A stretch of DNA of 64,000 nt from the NCBI RefSeq assembly GCF_001904615.1, contig NZ_MRBY01000002.1, positions 62,001 through 126,000 of the forward strand. The letters run 5' to 3'. Both the position numbers and the translations under genes were made by a program. Shown here piece by piece: positions 31,109 through 39,377 of this stretch; within the stretch, counting starts at the first letter, position 1, and the number at the start of each line of letters is the position of its first letter. Origin of the DNA: [Limnothrix rosea] IAM M-220. Its GTDB lineage: Bacteria > Cyanobacteriota > Cyanobacteriia > Cyanobacteriales > MRBY01. The notes beneath the pieces are model-generated. The model was not told where the DNA came from. It searched no databases and worked only from the letters and a program-made list of their open reading frames with translations.

Positions 31109-31882
31109 TTAATCAACTTCAGTAATGCTCACAATGCGACCACCAGCACGGTGGATACGCTGAATCTGAGGACTCATGCGATCGCCGGGAACGATGTACT
31201 CATTAGAGCTAATCCGACGGGGACTATCAAACTTGAAGCCAGTGGCCACAATCTTGAAGGTCTTATCCGTCGCATCCGCATAGCCCGCAATACGGCCACC
31301 AGTAGAAGGCGTATCTGCATCAGTAGGTAGATTTGATGCAAGATCACCCACCAGACGAGCACCAGTAAACGCACTATCAACCCCGGCATAACCCTGATAT
31401 ACAGAGAGAGTACGGTTGTAAGTTACATTCTTCTGACCGACTTGTGTCTGAGCACCACGGTAGTAAGGAACAATGTTTTCACCGAAGTTGCTGATGTACT
31501 CATCACTATCGATATAGGAGTCAATTTCAGCGTCGTAGCCACTATTAACAGTCGTTTGAATATGCTCCGAAAGCTCCGCCTGGTCTTCAGGAGAACGGCC
31601 TAGTAGATGTTTAAAGTTAAGCTCGACAAAACGGTAGGGAGCGCAACTCTCAAAGTAACGGCTTTGGTAAAAGCTGGACTTTGCAACAGCACGCACAAAT
31701 TCTCGGATAGTAATGTCGCCATTGGCAAGCTGAGACTCAGCCTCGGTCAGACGCTCACTCTCCATCACATGGGGATTACCGAGCACCTGCTTGTAAACAG
31801 CACGAATTGCGGTAGCAACATCATCGACGCCCGAATTACGAAGTTCTACCGGAGAATCTAAAACTACACTCATAAAAAGCAA
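31109..31882 (-). CDS. cpeD: Phycobilisome rod linker, CpeD-like
   Basis: Rod linker of 257 residues: PBS-linker domain at about 20-155 ([71 protein letters not shown]) and a CpcD-like C-terminal domain (about 207-257, FKIVATGFKFDS). An alternative Met at residue 4 may be the start. It follows cpeC by about 50 nt and precedes cpcL by about 230 nt. Assigned by size and order. Confidence 0.72.
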   Translation of the reverse strand: MLFMSVVLDSPVELRNSGVDDVATAIRAVYKQVLGNPHVMESERLTEAESQLANGDITIREFVRAVAKSSFYQSRYFESCAPYRFVELNFKHLLGRSPEDQAELSEHIQTTVNSGYDAEIDSYIDSDEYISNFGENIVPYYRGAQTQVGQKNVTYNRTLSVYQGYAGVDSAFTGARLVGDLASNLPTDADTPSTGGRIAGYADATDKTFKIVATGFKFDSPRRISSNEYIVPGDRMSPQIQRIHRAGGRIVSITEVD

Positions 31883-31933
31883 GCTCCTAAATAAATTAAA
31901 TTAGGTTTTTTAAAAAAGCTTAGAATTTGAGAC

Positions 31934-32815
31934 CTAGCAAGGCGTAATGCTAGAAATCACACCGCCAGTTGCGTGAATGCGCTTGTATTCATCGCTCAGA
32001 CGCTCGAAGGGCACGTAGTACACCTTGTTGCTGCGGCGGAATTTGGAAATACGATTGACTTTGCCGGGAGAAGAATAGCCAGTAACTTCGATACGGAAGA
32101 CTTTGCCGCTATCACCTGCACCTGCACCAAGACGGGTTAAGCCAGCATCGCGAGTGGTGGATTCTTGGAAAGACCAGCCATCACCAGATGCACCAGCAGA
32201 AGGTGCAACCACAGGCATTGGCGTGGGGTTGATCACGTTACGGTTGAGGACTGGGCTAATGCCGGAAAGGCTACCTTTGAGGTCGCTGCTCGACGCACCA
32301 CGTTGCATTGCAAAGATATGGGTAAAGCCAACCATGCTAATGCCAGCATCGGTCTTATAACCACGAAGGTAGGGAACAAAGTACTCACCAAAAGTGGCTT
32401 GGTACTCGTCACTGTCGAGGTAAGAGTCGATCTCTGCTTCGTAACCGCCGTTATCTAGGAGGTCACTGTGCATGCGCATTTCTTCGAGGTCTTTGGGTGT
32501 ACGACCAAGGAAATGTTTGAAGTTTAGTTCAATAAAACGGTAGCGGGGGGTTGTTTCGAAGAAACGGCTGCTGTATAGGTCTGATTTGGCGATCGCCCGA
32601 ACAAATTCCCGTACACTTAGTTCGCCATTTTTAAACTGCGACTCAGGTACAGAAGCGCGCTCACTTTCCATCACATAAGCATTACCGAGGATTTGGCGAT
32701 AGACAGCACGAATAATTGCTTCTTTCGCATCATCACTCTGTCCCGGAATAAACTCAATGGGGTCAGTCTCTTCAAAGAGAGCAACACCGAGTCGGGATGC
32801 GGGTCCAAAAGTCAT
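31934..32815 (-). CDS. cpeC: Phycobilisome rod linker, CpeC-like
   Basis: First gene of the operon, 293 residues. The start MTFGPASRLGVALFEETDP resembles CpcC/CpeC/PecC linkers. PBS-linker domain at about 28-165 (IIRAVYRQILGNAYVMESER, LSVREFVRAIAKS, DSYLDSDEYQATFGEYFVPY). A Gly/Ser/Pro-rich spacer leads to a C-terminal CpcD-like domain at about 238-293. A ribosome site AGGAGA-like sequence precedes the ATG. CpeC is preferred because CpeS/CpeT-type lyases and two shorter linkers follow in Fremyella order. Confidence 0.76.
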   Translation of the reverse strand: MTFGPASRLGVALFEETDPIEFIPGQSDDAKEAIIRAVYRQILGNAYVMESERASVPESQFKNGELSVREFVRAIAKSDLYSSRFFETTPRYRFIELNFKHFLGRTPKDLEEMRMHSDLLDNGGYEAEIDSYLDSDEYQATFGEYFVPYLRGYKTDAGISMVGFTHIFAMQRGASSSDLKGSLSGISPVLNRNVINPTPMPVVAPSAGASGDGWSFQESTTRDAGLTRLGAGAGDSGKVFRIEVTGYSSPGKVNRISKFRRSNKVYYVPFERLSDEYKRIHATGGVISSITPC

Positions 32816-33406
32816 AAGAAGAGGATCTCCTTGTTATCAATCAATATTTAGGTTTTTAGCTGGGAATGTGACCACTGAGGAAAATCACCCAACACGACAC
32901 CTGAGTAAATCAGTTCACCATCTATGCGGAATTTCGCCTCGGAATTGGGGCACAATGCCGAGCTAACAGGAGCAACCATAGCGCTTTGCCCAGTCAACTA
33001 CTGCGGGGAAATCCGTAGCATATGTGACGATCAACATGGGATACTCAAAACAAATATTGCGTTCTAGAGGACACAAACTACGAATGAGTGACATATAACG
33101 TAATAAACGTTACACAACGTTATGTGACGACCTTAAGGGCTTTAGAGCTTGGCCATTGGCAGGAAAATCACAATAGTTCAAAGAGTCAACGGACTGGAAA
33201 TTTGTCTCTTTAACTAGGTCATGGTTCACGTTGTGCAAGGTTTTCTTAAGATTTAAAACTATTTTTTGTCCAGCAGTCTTAGGAACGGTGGCTCGTTAAT
33301 TGATGGGCAGGTAAAAAGGGGGTTGGTTAGGGAGATTTACCTACGTTACGGATGGCGATCGCCTACAATCAGAACTTAACGTTTCTGCTGCTAATTTTGT
33401 TTGTCC
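32816..33406. promoter_or_regulatory. Regulatory region upstream of the cpe linker operon
   Basis: A divergent 590-bp gap expected to hold the cpe promoter. It contains an imperfect 40-bp palindrome with three ACGT cores at 33088-33129, including a perfect TAACGT-N5-ACGTTA. Further upstream there is one TTGCACA half-site on the minus strand (33232-33238), the half-site of the Fremyella L-box; the second half-site is absent. No CcaR G-box was found by eye. Confidence 0.5.
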
Positions 33407-33919
33407 ATGAACTATCTGATTGCTGTTTACCCTGACCGTATGACCGCCGAAGCTGCCTATACAGATCTAGAGGAAGCGGGCATTCCTAAGTCAGATTTAG
33501 TCATCCTTGGTAAAGGATACACAACGGCGGATGAATTTGGATTTATTGATCCGACCCAGCAAGGCAAAAAACAGGCGAAATTAATGTCCTATTGGCTGAT
33601 TCCCTTCGGCTTTTTTGGGGGGTTTGTTTTTGATTACATTACAGGTCTGAATACTTTTGCTTGGGCAGGAACGCCCGGTAATCATATCGTTGGTGGTTTA
33701 GCTGGTGCGGCCAGTGGTGCCATGGGGAGTTTTTTTGTGGGTAATAGTATTGGTGTTTTAACGGGCAGTGGCGATGCTCTGCCTTACCGTAATCGCATCA
33801 ATATGGGGAAGTATCTTGTTATTTATAAATACGAAATAAATCGGTATCGTGATTTAGCGACCCGCGTTTTTCAGGATAGTAATCCCGAAAATTTACAGGG
33901 CTATTCGGAAGGTTCTTAA
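33407..33919 (+). CDS. Membrane protein of unknown function with glycine-rich hydrophobic core
   Basis: Protein of 170 residues from the ATG at 33407 (an in-frame TTG at 33401 is possible). The N-terminal 45 residues look like a ferredoxin-like fold (YLIAVYPDRMTAEAAYTDLEEAGI, seen in general stress-type proteins). A Gly/Ala/Phe-rich membrane segment covers about 60-130, and a basic tail includes MGKYLVIYKYEINRYRDLA. Many cyanobacteria have such proteins, function unknown. Miniature repeats follow the stop. Confidence 0.7.
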   Translation: MNYLIAVYPDRMTAEAAYTDLEEAGIPKSDLVILGKGYTTADEFGFIDPTQQGKKQAKLMSYWLIPFGFFGGFVFDYITGLNTFAWAGTPGNHIVGGLAGAASGAMGSFFVGNSIGVLTGSGDALPYRNRINMGKYLVIYKYEINRYRDLATRVFQDSNPENLQGYSEGS

Positions 33920-33924
33920 GGTTA

Positions 33925-34077
33925 GTCAGAGGTTTGTTGAAAGGTGGTAAAACGACGCGGTGAAGGGGAGAGTGGGTGACGGGGAGATTTTCATTGAATT
34001 GATTTTGGGTCGAGTAGAGCTTGCCAGATTGATTCCGCCGCGTCCCCTTGTCTCCGTGTCTCCCTCGCTTTCGGGTT
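33925..34077. repeat. Degenerate miniature repeat, possibly same family as the next element
   Basis: Contains ACGACGCGGTGAAGGGGAGAG near its left side and CCGCCGCGTCCCCTTGTCTCC near its right side, which pair as an imperfect inverted repeat. The ACGACGCGG block is shared with the elements at 34087 and 57157. Its ends and target duplication are not clear. Confidence 0.45.
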
Positions 34078-34086
34078 TTAAATATA

Positions 34087-34277
34087 ACGTCCGTTCGGGT
34101 TAAGGAGTTATCTGAATGCCTTGAAGACATGGGGACATTGGGATGGGGAGACATGGGACATCAACGGACACTCGCATTTTTTGACTCCTAGAATTGTTTG
34201 AATGAAAAATCGCCCCATCCTTCGCTCTCCCTGTCGCCGCGTCGTCATTCCAGACCATGCTTAAACCGAACTCAGGT
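34087..34277 (-). mobile_element. Miniature inverted-repeat element, copy A
   Basis: About 191 bp flanked by a direct repeat TAAATATA (34079-34086 and 34278-34285, extendable by one T). The ends are imperfect inverted repeats: ACGTCCGTTCGGGTTAAG on the left; ACCTGAGTTCGGTTTAAG on the right, read inward. From the right end inward it aligns well with the left part of the element at 57157 (shared CATG, ACGACGCGGCGA and GGGAGAGCGA blocks). It has no coding capacity. It abuts the stop codon of the M42 peptidase. Confidence 0.75.
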
Positions 34278-35380
34278 TAAATATAGGACATCAATAGTTT
34301 TAAAACACCGGCGATCGCCGACAAAGAAGCAGTTTCCGTTGCTGTGTGATAATCCGTCGTCGGAATTTGTAGCGTTGTGCCGTTGATTTCTCCTTCAGTG
34401 GCAACAATAATCCGGCCTAACTCCGTGCGACCAAGGGGATAGGGTCTACTACGGGTTTCGTTTTGCGTTGCAATATATTCATCCTTAAAGCCGTAACTTA
34501 AACCTAATTCCTCGCAGCGAGTCACTAATTCTTGGGTCATGGCCTCCGAAAATTCCCCATTAGCATCTCGATGACGCAACGTTACCTGTTGAACATCCGC
34601 ATCTTCGCGGGTGGCGTAGGGACTTGTATCGAGCACCACTAATCTTTGGGTGGTCAATCTTTCCCGTTGAAACCAAGACAAGGCATAGCGCCAACTGCGG
34701 CCAGACTCTTCTTGGGCTGTAAATAAACCTGTGCCCTGAAATCCTTTCCGAAACAGATAAATAATCATCGCAGCACTGACGACATTATCCAGCTGTGCCG
34801 ACATTAAACCATTTTCAATTTGCAAACGATCTAGAAAAGAGATGGGTGTACCCGGTTGCAAAAATTCCAGACCATCGACTTCAAAAATTAGATTATTGCG
34901 TTCGGGGCAAATGTAGGAATTTGTGATTTCTCCTTGGGCAAGGTAAGTGCCGGTATAGGGAAAATGTGCTTGTACCCGCTGTCCTTGGAAGCGATTTTCG
35001 ATGGTATTCAGCATATGTTCCGATACGGAGTCTCCCATTACTTCACCGCGATTTCCGGCGATAAAGGCGGCATATTGAAATTCATTGGGCCCTGTGCAGA
35101 GTAAGCCGTGGCGGTCAATGTGGGCGGAGAGAAATAGGTCATGGGGTTTACTGCCCTGGGCGACGAGGACACCGTGGTAAAGCTGTACGTTGAGGTGGTC
35201 AAATTCTTCTAGCTCCCGGCGCAAAATTCGGAAGAATGCGTCTTCGTTACCCACTACGGATGGCTGACGAATGAGGGGCTTAAGGATATCAATGAATTCT
35301 GCGAGTTCGGCATAGTCGGTTTCGACATCGGCGATCGCCCCGAACGTTAATTGTTCAAGTCCCAATTCCAAAGCATCCAT
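34277..35380 (-). CDS. M42-family aminopeptidase-like protein
   Basis: Metallopeptidase of 367 residues of the M42 (glutamyl aminopeptidase/FrvX) class. Visible zinc-ligand regions are LSAHIDRHG (about residue 84), SAQLDNVVSA (bridging Asp, about 195), TAQEESGR (catalytic Glu pair) and VVLDTSPYA. A C-terminal His is present in TTDYHTATE. Likely a cytosolic tetrahedral-type aminopeptidase trimming peptides. Its TAA stop sits in the target duplication of a miniature element. Confidence 0.82.
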   Translation of the reverse strand: MDALELGLEQLTFGAIADVETDYAELAEFIDILKPLIRQPSVVGNEDAFFRILRRELEEFDHLNVQLYHGVLVAQGSKPHDLFLSAHIDRHGLLCTGPNEFQYAAFIAGNRGEVMGDSVSEHMLNTIENRFQGQRVQAHFPYTGTYLAQGEITNSYICPERNNLIFEVDGLEFLQPGTPISFLDRLQIENGLMSAQLDNVVSAAMIIYLFRKGFQGTGLFTAQEESGRSWRYALSWFQRERLTTQRLVVLDTSPYATREDADVQQVTLRHRDANGEFSEAMTQELVTRCEELGLSYGFKDEYIATQNETRSRPYPLGRTELGRIIVATEGEINGTTLQIPTTDYHTATETASLSAIAGVLKLLMSYI

Positions 35381-35629
35381 GTATGTCGTCCTCTTGGGGG
35401 AAATGATGGGATATTGCTATCAGTTTAGTCTTCTCGGTTGTTAATTAGTGGGGACAAAAGTAAAGAATATTCGCTAAATGTAGACCCGTATGGTGGCTGG
35501 AACGGGAGAAAGGCGATCGCCTGATTACAATTCTGTCGCGCGGCGGCTTCTGCAATCGGGAAAAGTGAGGTTAAATGGGATGGGAATTTTCCCATTAGCC
35601 TTTAGTGTTCGAGCATTAAATACAAAATT

Positions 35630-37021
35630 ATGGTTGCCCTTACCCCCAATCCCAGTTACAGCGTTACCCTCCGTCTGCGTATCCCAAACCAAGCGGGAAC
35701 CTTAGCGCAAGTAACTCAGGCGATCGCCGCAGTGGGGGGCAGCTTAGGCAATATCGAGCTCATTGAACGGGATCTCAAGTTTTTGCTGCGGGACATTACC
35801 GTCGATGCTTCTAGTGATCAACATGCCGACGAAATTGTCGATGCCGTTAAAGCTCTCGAAGATATTGAAGTTCTAGATGTTGCAGACCGTACCTTTGCCA
35901 TTCACCGGGGCGGCAAAATCACTATCGAAAGCCGCATTCCCCTCACCGTGCAGTCAGATTTAGCCATGGCCTATACGCCCGGTGTTGGTCGGGTTTGTAA
36001 GGCGATCGCCGAATCCCCGGAGCGGGTGTTTGACCTCACCGTAAAAAGTAATATGGTGGCGATCGTCACGGACGGCAGCGCCGTTCTAGGCTTAGGGAAC
36101 CTCGGCGCAGAAGCTTCAATGCCCGTGATGGAAGGTAAAGCCATGCTCTTTAAAGAATTTGCTGGGATCAACGCCTTTCCCATTTGTCTCGATACCCAAG
36201 ATGTCGATGAAATCGTCAAAACAGTAAAATATCTCGCCCCTGTTTTCGGTGGTGTCAATTTAGAAGATATTGCTGCCCCCCGTTGCTTTGAAATTGAAAA
36301 ACGTCTCAAGGAAGAAACTGATATTCCTATCTTCCATGACGATCAACACGGTACGGCGATCGTTTCTTTGGCTGCGCTGTTTAATGCCATCAAGCTCGTC
36401 AAAAAATCCCTAAAAGATGTCCGCATTGTGATCAACGGTGCTGGAGCTGCCGGTATTGCGATCGCCAAACTTTTGCGTCAAGCAGGCGTGGGCGCAATTT
36501 GGATGTGTGACTCTAAAGGCATCATTTCCACCACACGCGAGCATCTCACCCCAGAAAAAGCCGAATTTGCAGTAGATGCCACAGGCAATCTTGCCGATGC
36601 AATGAAAGGAGCCGATGTCTTCCTTGGTGTTAGCGTACCGGGCGTTGTCACCCCAGAAATGGTCACCTCAATGGCGAAAGACTCCATCATTTTTGCCATG
36701 GCAAACCCCATTCCGGAGATTCAACCCGAACTCATTTTCGATAAAGCCGCAGTTGTGGCCACAGGTCGAAGCGATTACCCCAACCAAATTAACAATGTCT
36801 TAGCATTTCCGGGCGTTTTCCGCGGTGCATTAGATTGTCGCGCCTCAAGTATTACCACTAATATGTGTCTCCAAGCCGCCCAGGCGATCGCCTCCCTCGT
36901 CAGCAATGCCCAACTGGATAAAGAGCACATTATCCCCTCTGTCTTTGACGAACGCGTAGCCGTAGCCGTATCAGCCGCCGTTGGTCAAGCAGCACGCCAA
37001 GACGGTGTCGCCCGTAGCTAG
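35630..37021 (+). CDS. ACT-domain malic enzyme
   Basis: Oxidative decarboxylation of malate to pyruvate, 463 residues. An N-terminal ACT domain (about 10-85, VTLRLRIPNQAGTLAQVTQA) precedes the malic enzyme N-domain (MAYTPGVGRVC, catalytic Lys in VMEGKAMLFKEF) and a Rossmann NAD(P) domain (VINGAGAAGIAIAKLL, MANPIPEI). The ACT domain suggests allosteric control by a small ligand, probably an amino acid. Monocistronic with a strong terminator. NAD or NADP preference cannot be read safely. Confidence 0.92.
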   Translation: MVALTPNPSYSVTLRLRIPNQAGTLAQVTQAIAAVGGSLGNIELIERDLKFLLRDITVDASSDQHADEIVDAVKALEDIEVLDVADRTFAIHRGGKITIESRIPLTVQSDLAMAYTPGVGRVCKAIAESPERVFDLTVKSNMVAIVTDGSAVLGLGNLGAEASMPVMEGKAMLFKEFAGINAFPICLDTQDVDEIVKTVKYLAPVFGGVNLEDIAAPRCFEIEKRLKEETDIPIFHDDQHGTAIVSLAALFNAIKLVKKSLKDVRIVINGAGAAGIAIAKLLRQAGVGAIWMCDSKGIISTTREHLTPEKAEFAVDATGNLADAMKGADVFLGVSVPGVVTPEMVTSMAKDSIIFAMANPIPEIQPELIFDKAAVVATGRSDYPNQINNVLAFPGVFRGALDCRASSITTNMCLQAAQAIASLVSNAQLDKEHIIPSVFDERVAVAVSAAVGQAARQDGVARS

Positions 37022-37053
37022 CCACCTTACCCCAATCCACATCCACCTTAAAC

Positions 37054-37084
37054 TCGCCCAAACCATGACGGTTTAGGGCGATTT
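37054..37084 (+). terminator. Terminator after malic enzyme
   Basis: TCGCCC-AAACC pairs with GGTTT-A-GGGCGA around ATGAC and is followed by TTTAGTATATT. Confidence 0.75.
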
Positions 37085-37166
37085 AGTATATTCAGACAAA
37101 AACTGTGTCAGATCCCTTCACGGCCTAGACGGCGATCGCCCACCCAGCCATTACTTCCGATACACA

Positions 37167-37195
37167 CAAAAAAATACCCCGCTCAAAAGAGCCCT
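37167..37195 (-). terminator. Terminator of the small minus-strand gene at 37207
   Basis: Minus strand: GGGCTC-TTTT-GAGC hairpin followed by GGGGTATTTTTTT. Confidence 0.6.
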
Positions 37196-37206
37196 GAACA
37201 CAAAAC

Positions 37207-37464
37207 CTAATAATGATAGTCCGTTTCCGTCTGAGTCTGGGGATAAGCCATTTCAAAATTTGAGGGATCACGCAAAAAGCGAAAAGCCTCATCCTCTAGC
37301 CGATGAATTTTGTACGCCTCCAGTGAGCCAGTATGGCGCAAGCAAGCGATGTAGCCATCCATATAGTTACGAATATCCTCATAGCGGCTGCCCCGTCGCC
37401 ATAGTTCCACCATCGCATCGGTCAAACGCTGATAATAACGAATTGTCAAACTGTCTTGAAGCAT
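37207..37464 (-). CDS. Small conserved protein (DUF6761-like)
   Basis: Protein of 85 residues, helical and rich in Tyr/Arg (IRYYQRLTDAMVELWRRG, YMDGYIACLRHTGSLE). It resembles a cyanobacterial family I recall as DUF6761; function unknown. Good codon use and its own terminator support it as real. Confidence 0.68.
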   Translation of the reverse strand: MLQDSLTIRYYQRLTDAMVELWRRGSRYEDIRNYMDGYIACLRHTGSLEAYKIHRLEDEAFRFLRDPSNFEMAYPQTQTETDYHY

Positions 37465-37992
37465 AAATAAAAGGAAAAAAAGTTACTAAAGCAGCAATAG
37501 TTTTGAGGACTACAATTTGGCTCAAAAACCACTATTTTTTGCCCTTATGCTTCATTTTACCGATTTTTGTCGTCCGAGGAGATATTTTTCAGATCCGAAT
37601 AGTACTGATTACCCTTAAGAAAAAATACTTATACAGCTTTCAGCTCTTCCATTTACCCCTCCGATTCAGAACGCTTTTTCTATCGTCAAATACCGATTCA
37701 TCCTTAGCAGAAAATATAGCTTGCCCTCCCCCATTTCAAGCAACAATCACTAAATTTAGTGACCAGAATTTAAAGAAAAACAAAAAATATTTTTTGCTAA
37801 AATACCTAAAGCGTAGAAAATTTCAAGGACTGACTTTCACCGAACAATATCCCTTTAAATCCAAGCTAAATCAGCCTTTTAGTCATTCGATAGGTTTTAA
37901 CTAAATGCACCATTAGGGGATAGAGTCAGCACTATTATTTTTATTGTCTAATTTTGCGACTCTACCCATTGACCAACCAAACCAGTAGAGAC
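37465..37992. other. AT-rich intergenic region
   Basis: About 530 bp. A plus-strand open frame (37503-37904) exists, but its composition (Lys/Phe/Leu-rich, no ribosome site, no domain) looks like AT-rich noise. I see no RNA or repeat here. Confidence 0.5.
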
Positions 37993-38259
37993 TTAAGCAA
38001 CATCAGGACAAGTTGACGGCTCAGTCAAAGCTTGCACCATAGACTCTCCCGCAAACTCCAATGTAAAAGAGTGTTCCAAAACTTCAATAGGCTGTACCTC
38101 CTTGGGTACTGTCTCAAAGGCAGCAACCCCTAGTGGACAGGCATTCCAAGCGGGATCCATGAATGTCCCAAATTGCTCACAAGTACCACCTCTTCTCCCT
38201 TCTGTCCGGAAGTAGCGACAAGTTTTACAGGTAGAGATGGAGCAATTTTTACTGTTCAT
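37993..38259 (-). CDS. Small cysteine-rich protein of unknown function
   Basis: Protein of 88 residues. The N-terminal half has a Cys-x2-Cys pair (CKTCRYF), then RRGGTCEQFG and WNACPLGV, giving four spaced cysteines in an ordered motif that could bind a metal or an Fe-S cluster. The C-terminal half is acidic and variable. I recall similar small proteins in cyanobacteria with no known function. Flanked by long gaps on both sides, suggesting its own regulation. Confidence 0.65.
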   Translation of the reverse strand: MNSKNCSISTCKTCRYFRTEGRRGGTCEQFGTFMDPAWNACPLGVAAFETVPKEVQPIEVLEHSFTLEFAGESMVQALTEPSTCPDVA

Positions 38260-38640
38260 TATGGTGGCTGACTATTAGATGAGAAATTGTGATCGGGTCT
38301 CTTATGTCTGTTTATTATGACTTGTGTAAGAATTGCTACAAAGTAAACTCAACACCATAGAAGGTCATCTATGTAGAGCCTTTTTTCGCTTGGTAAGATT
38401 TAGCTTTTTTTTATATTCTCTATTGCGTTATGTAAACAGACTTGTATTTTCTTTGGCTTGATAAAATCTGTGGTTATTTTGATTAGAAAACAGTTTTTCG
38501 GCACTGGGATCAATTTAAATATTTTTTTCTAATCAGACAAGTCTTACCCGGACAGGTTAATGAACTAATTTAAAGTGATAAAAAAATGAGTAGGGAAAAA
38601 TACTTTACTGAGTCATTTTTCTAGGTATTAACTGTCAAAG
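38260..38640. other. Intergenic region upstream of the Cys-rich gene
   Basis: About 380 bp of AT-rich sequence between two minus-strand genes. It should include the promoter of the Cys-rich protein. No clear hairpin, repeat or ORF was seen. Confidence 0.45.
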
Positions 38641-39249
38641 TTATGTCGTGATTTCTTGATTAGTGGTGGGGTTATTACGTAACTGTTGCGACATATTTTG
38701 TTTGTGATGCCATTTTTGCGCGATGCAGCATCGACAAACTTGCCAACGTTTAAGTTCGCCGGGGGGGGTGGGAACGTGACATTTTGGACAGGGGGGTTGA
38801 TTTTCCAGTTGTTGCTGTTGTTTTGTTAGCCACGCGCGTACGGCTGCACTGGGGGAGTCGCCACCGGCTCGTTTTGCTTGGGGGGAACGGGAAGTGGTTC
38901 GACTGGGGTGGGGGGAATCTGGATCGGCTAGGGGGGAATAGGCGGGTTTTTGGTGCCAGTGGGTGCTGGTAAAGCGAATATTTTGTATGGCTTCGCTCGG
39001 GGGCAATTTTGCGTTGAGTTTTTTTTGAATGTTGAGGCGCTGGAGGGTGAGGTGCTGGGACCAGGTGTCGTTACTTGTGGCGATGAACAGGGTATTGTTT
39101 TTGATGCTGTGGGGATAGCTATTGAGTTTGGTTTTTGGGGGGAGCAGTTGCTGCCACAGGGTGGTGATGGTTTGTAGGTGTCGTTGATGTTGCCATGCTT
39201 TTTGGTGCATGACTGTTTTTAGGACTGATTCTAGGGGCTTAAGGGTCAT
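38641..39249 (-). CDS. DUF721/DciA-like protein
   Basis: About 202 residues from the ATG at 39249; the frame extends to 39318 with a hydrophobic stretch that I judge untranslated. The N-terminal 100 residues match DUF721 (LKPLESVLKTVM, ITTLWQQLLP, LFIATSNDTWSQHL, IQNIRFTS), the domain of the DciA helicase loader. A Pro/Ser-rich linker and a C-terminal zinc-ribbon-like motif, CPKC...CRCC, follow. It probably acts in DNA replication. Divergent from the J-domain gene. Confidence 0.75.
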   Translation of the reverse strand: MTLKPLESVLKTVMHQKAWQHQRHLQTITTLWQQLLPPKTKLNSYPHSIKNNTLFIATSNDTWSQHLTLQRLNIQKKLNAKLPPSEAIQNIRFTSTHWHQKPAYSPLADPDSPHPSRTTSRSPQAKRAGGDSPSAAVRAWLTKQQQQLENQPPCPKCHVPTPPGELKRWQVCRCCIAQKWHHKQNMSQQLRNNPTTNQEITT

Positions 39250-39377
39250 GGCGATCGCCGCACTCACAGGAAAACTAAAGGTCAAAAAAAGGGCTATAGC
39301 ATCCCACAAAAACGGCATAGTTAAGCCGAAATTTATTGTGCGGGGTAGAATATCAAAAATTTTGGCATCTGGTTACG

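Noticed and set aside
32816-33406. CcaR G-box (CTTTNCNATTT repeats) upstream of cpeC
   Set aside because: No copy found on either strand by eye.
37503-37904. 133-residue plus-strand ORF
   Set aside because: AT-rich, no ribosome site, no domain, and amino-acid content typical of random AT-rich sequence.
38784-39177. Two Gly/Val-rich plus-strand ORFs
   Set aside because: Antisense shadows of the DciA-like gene.
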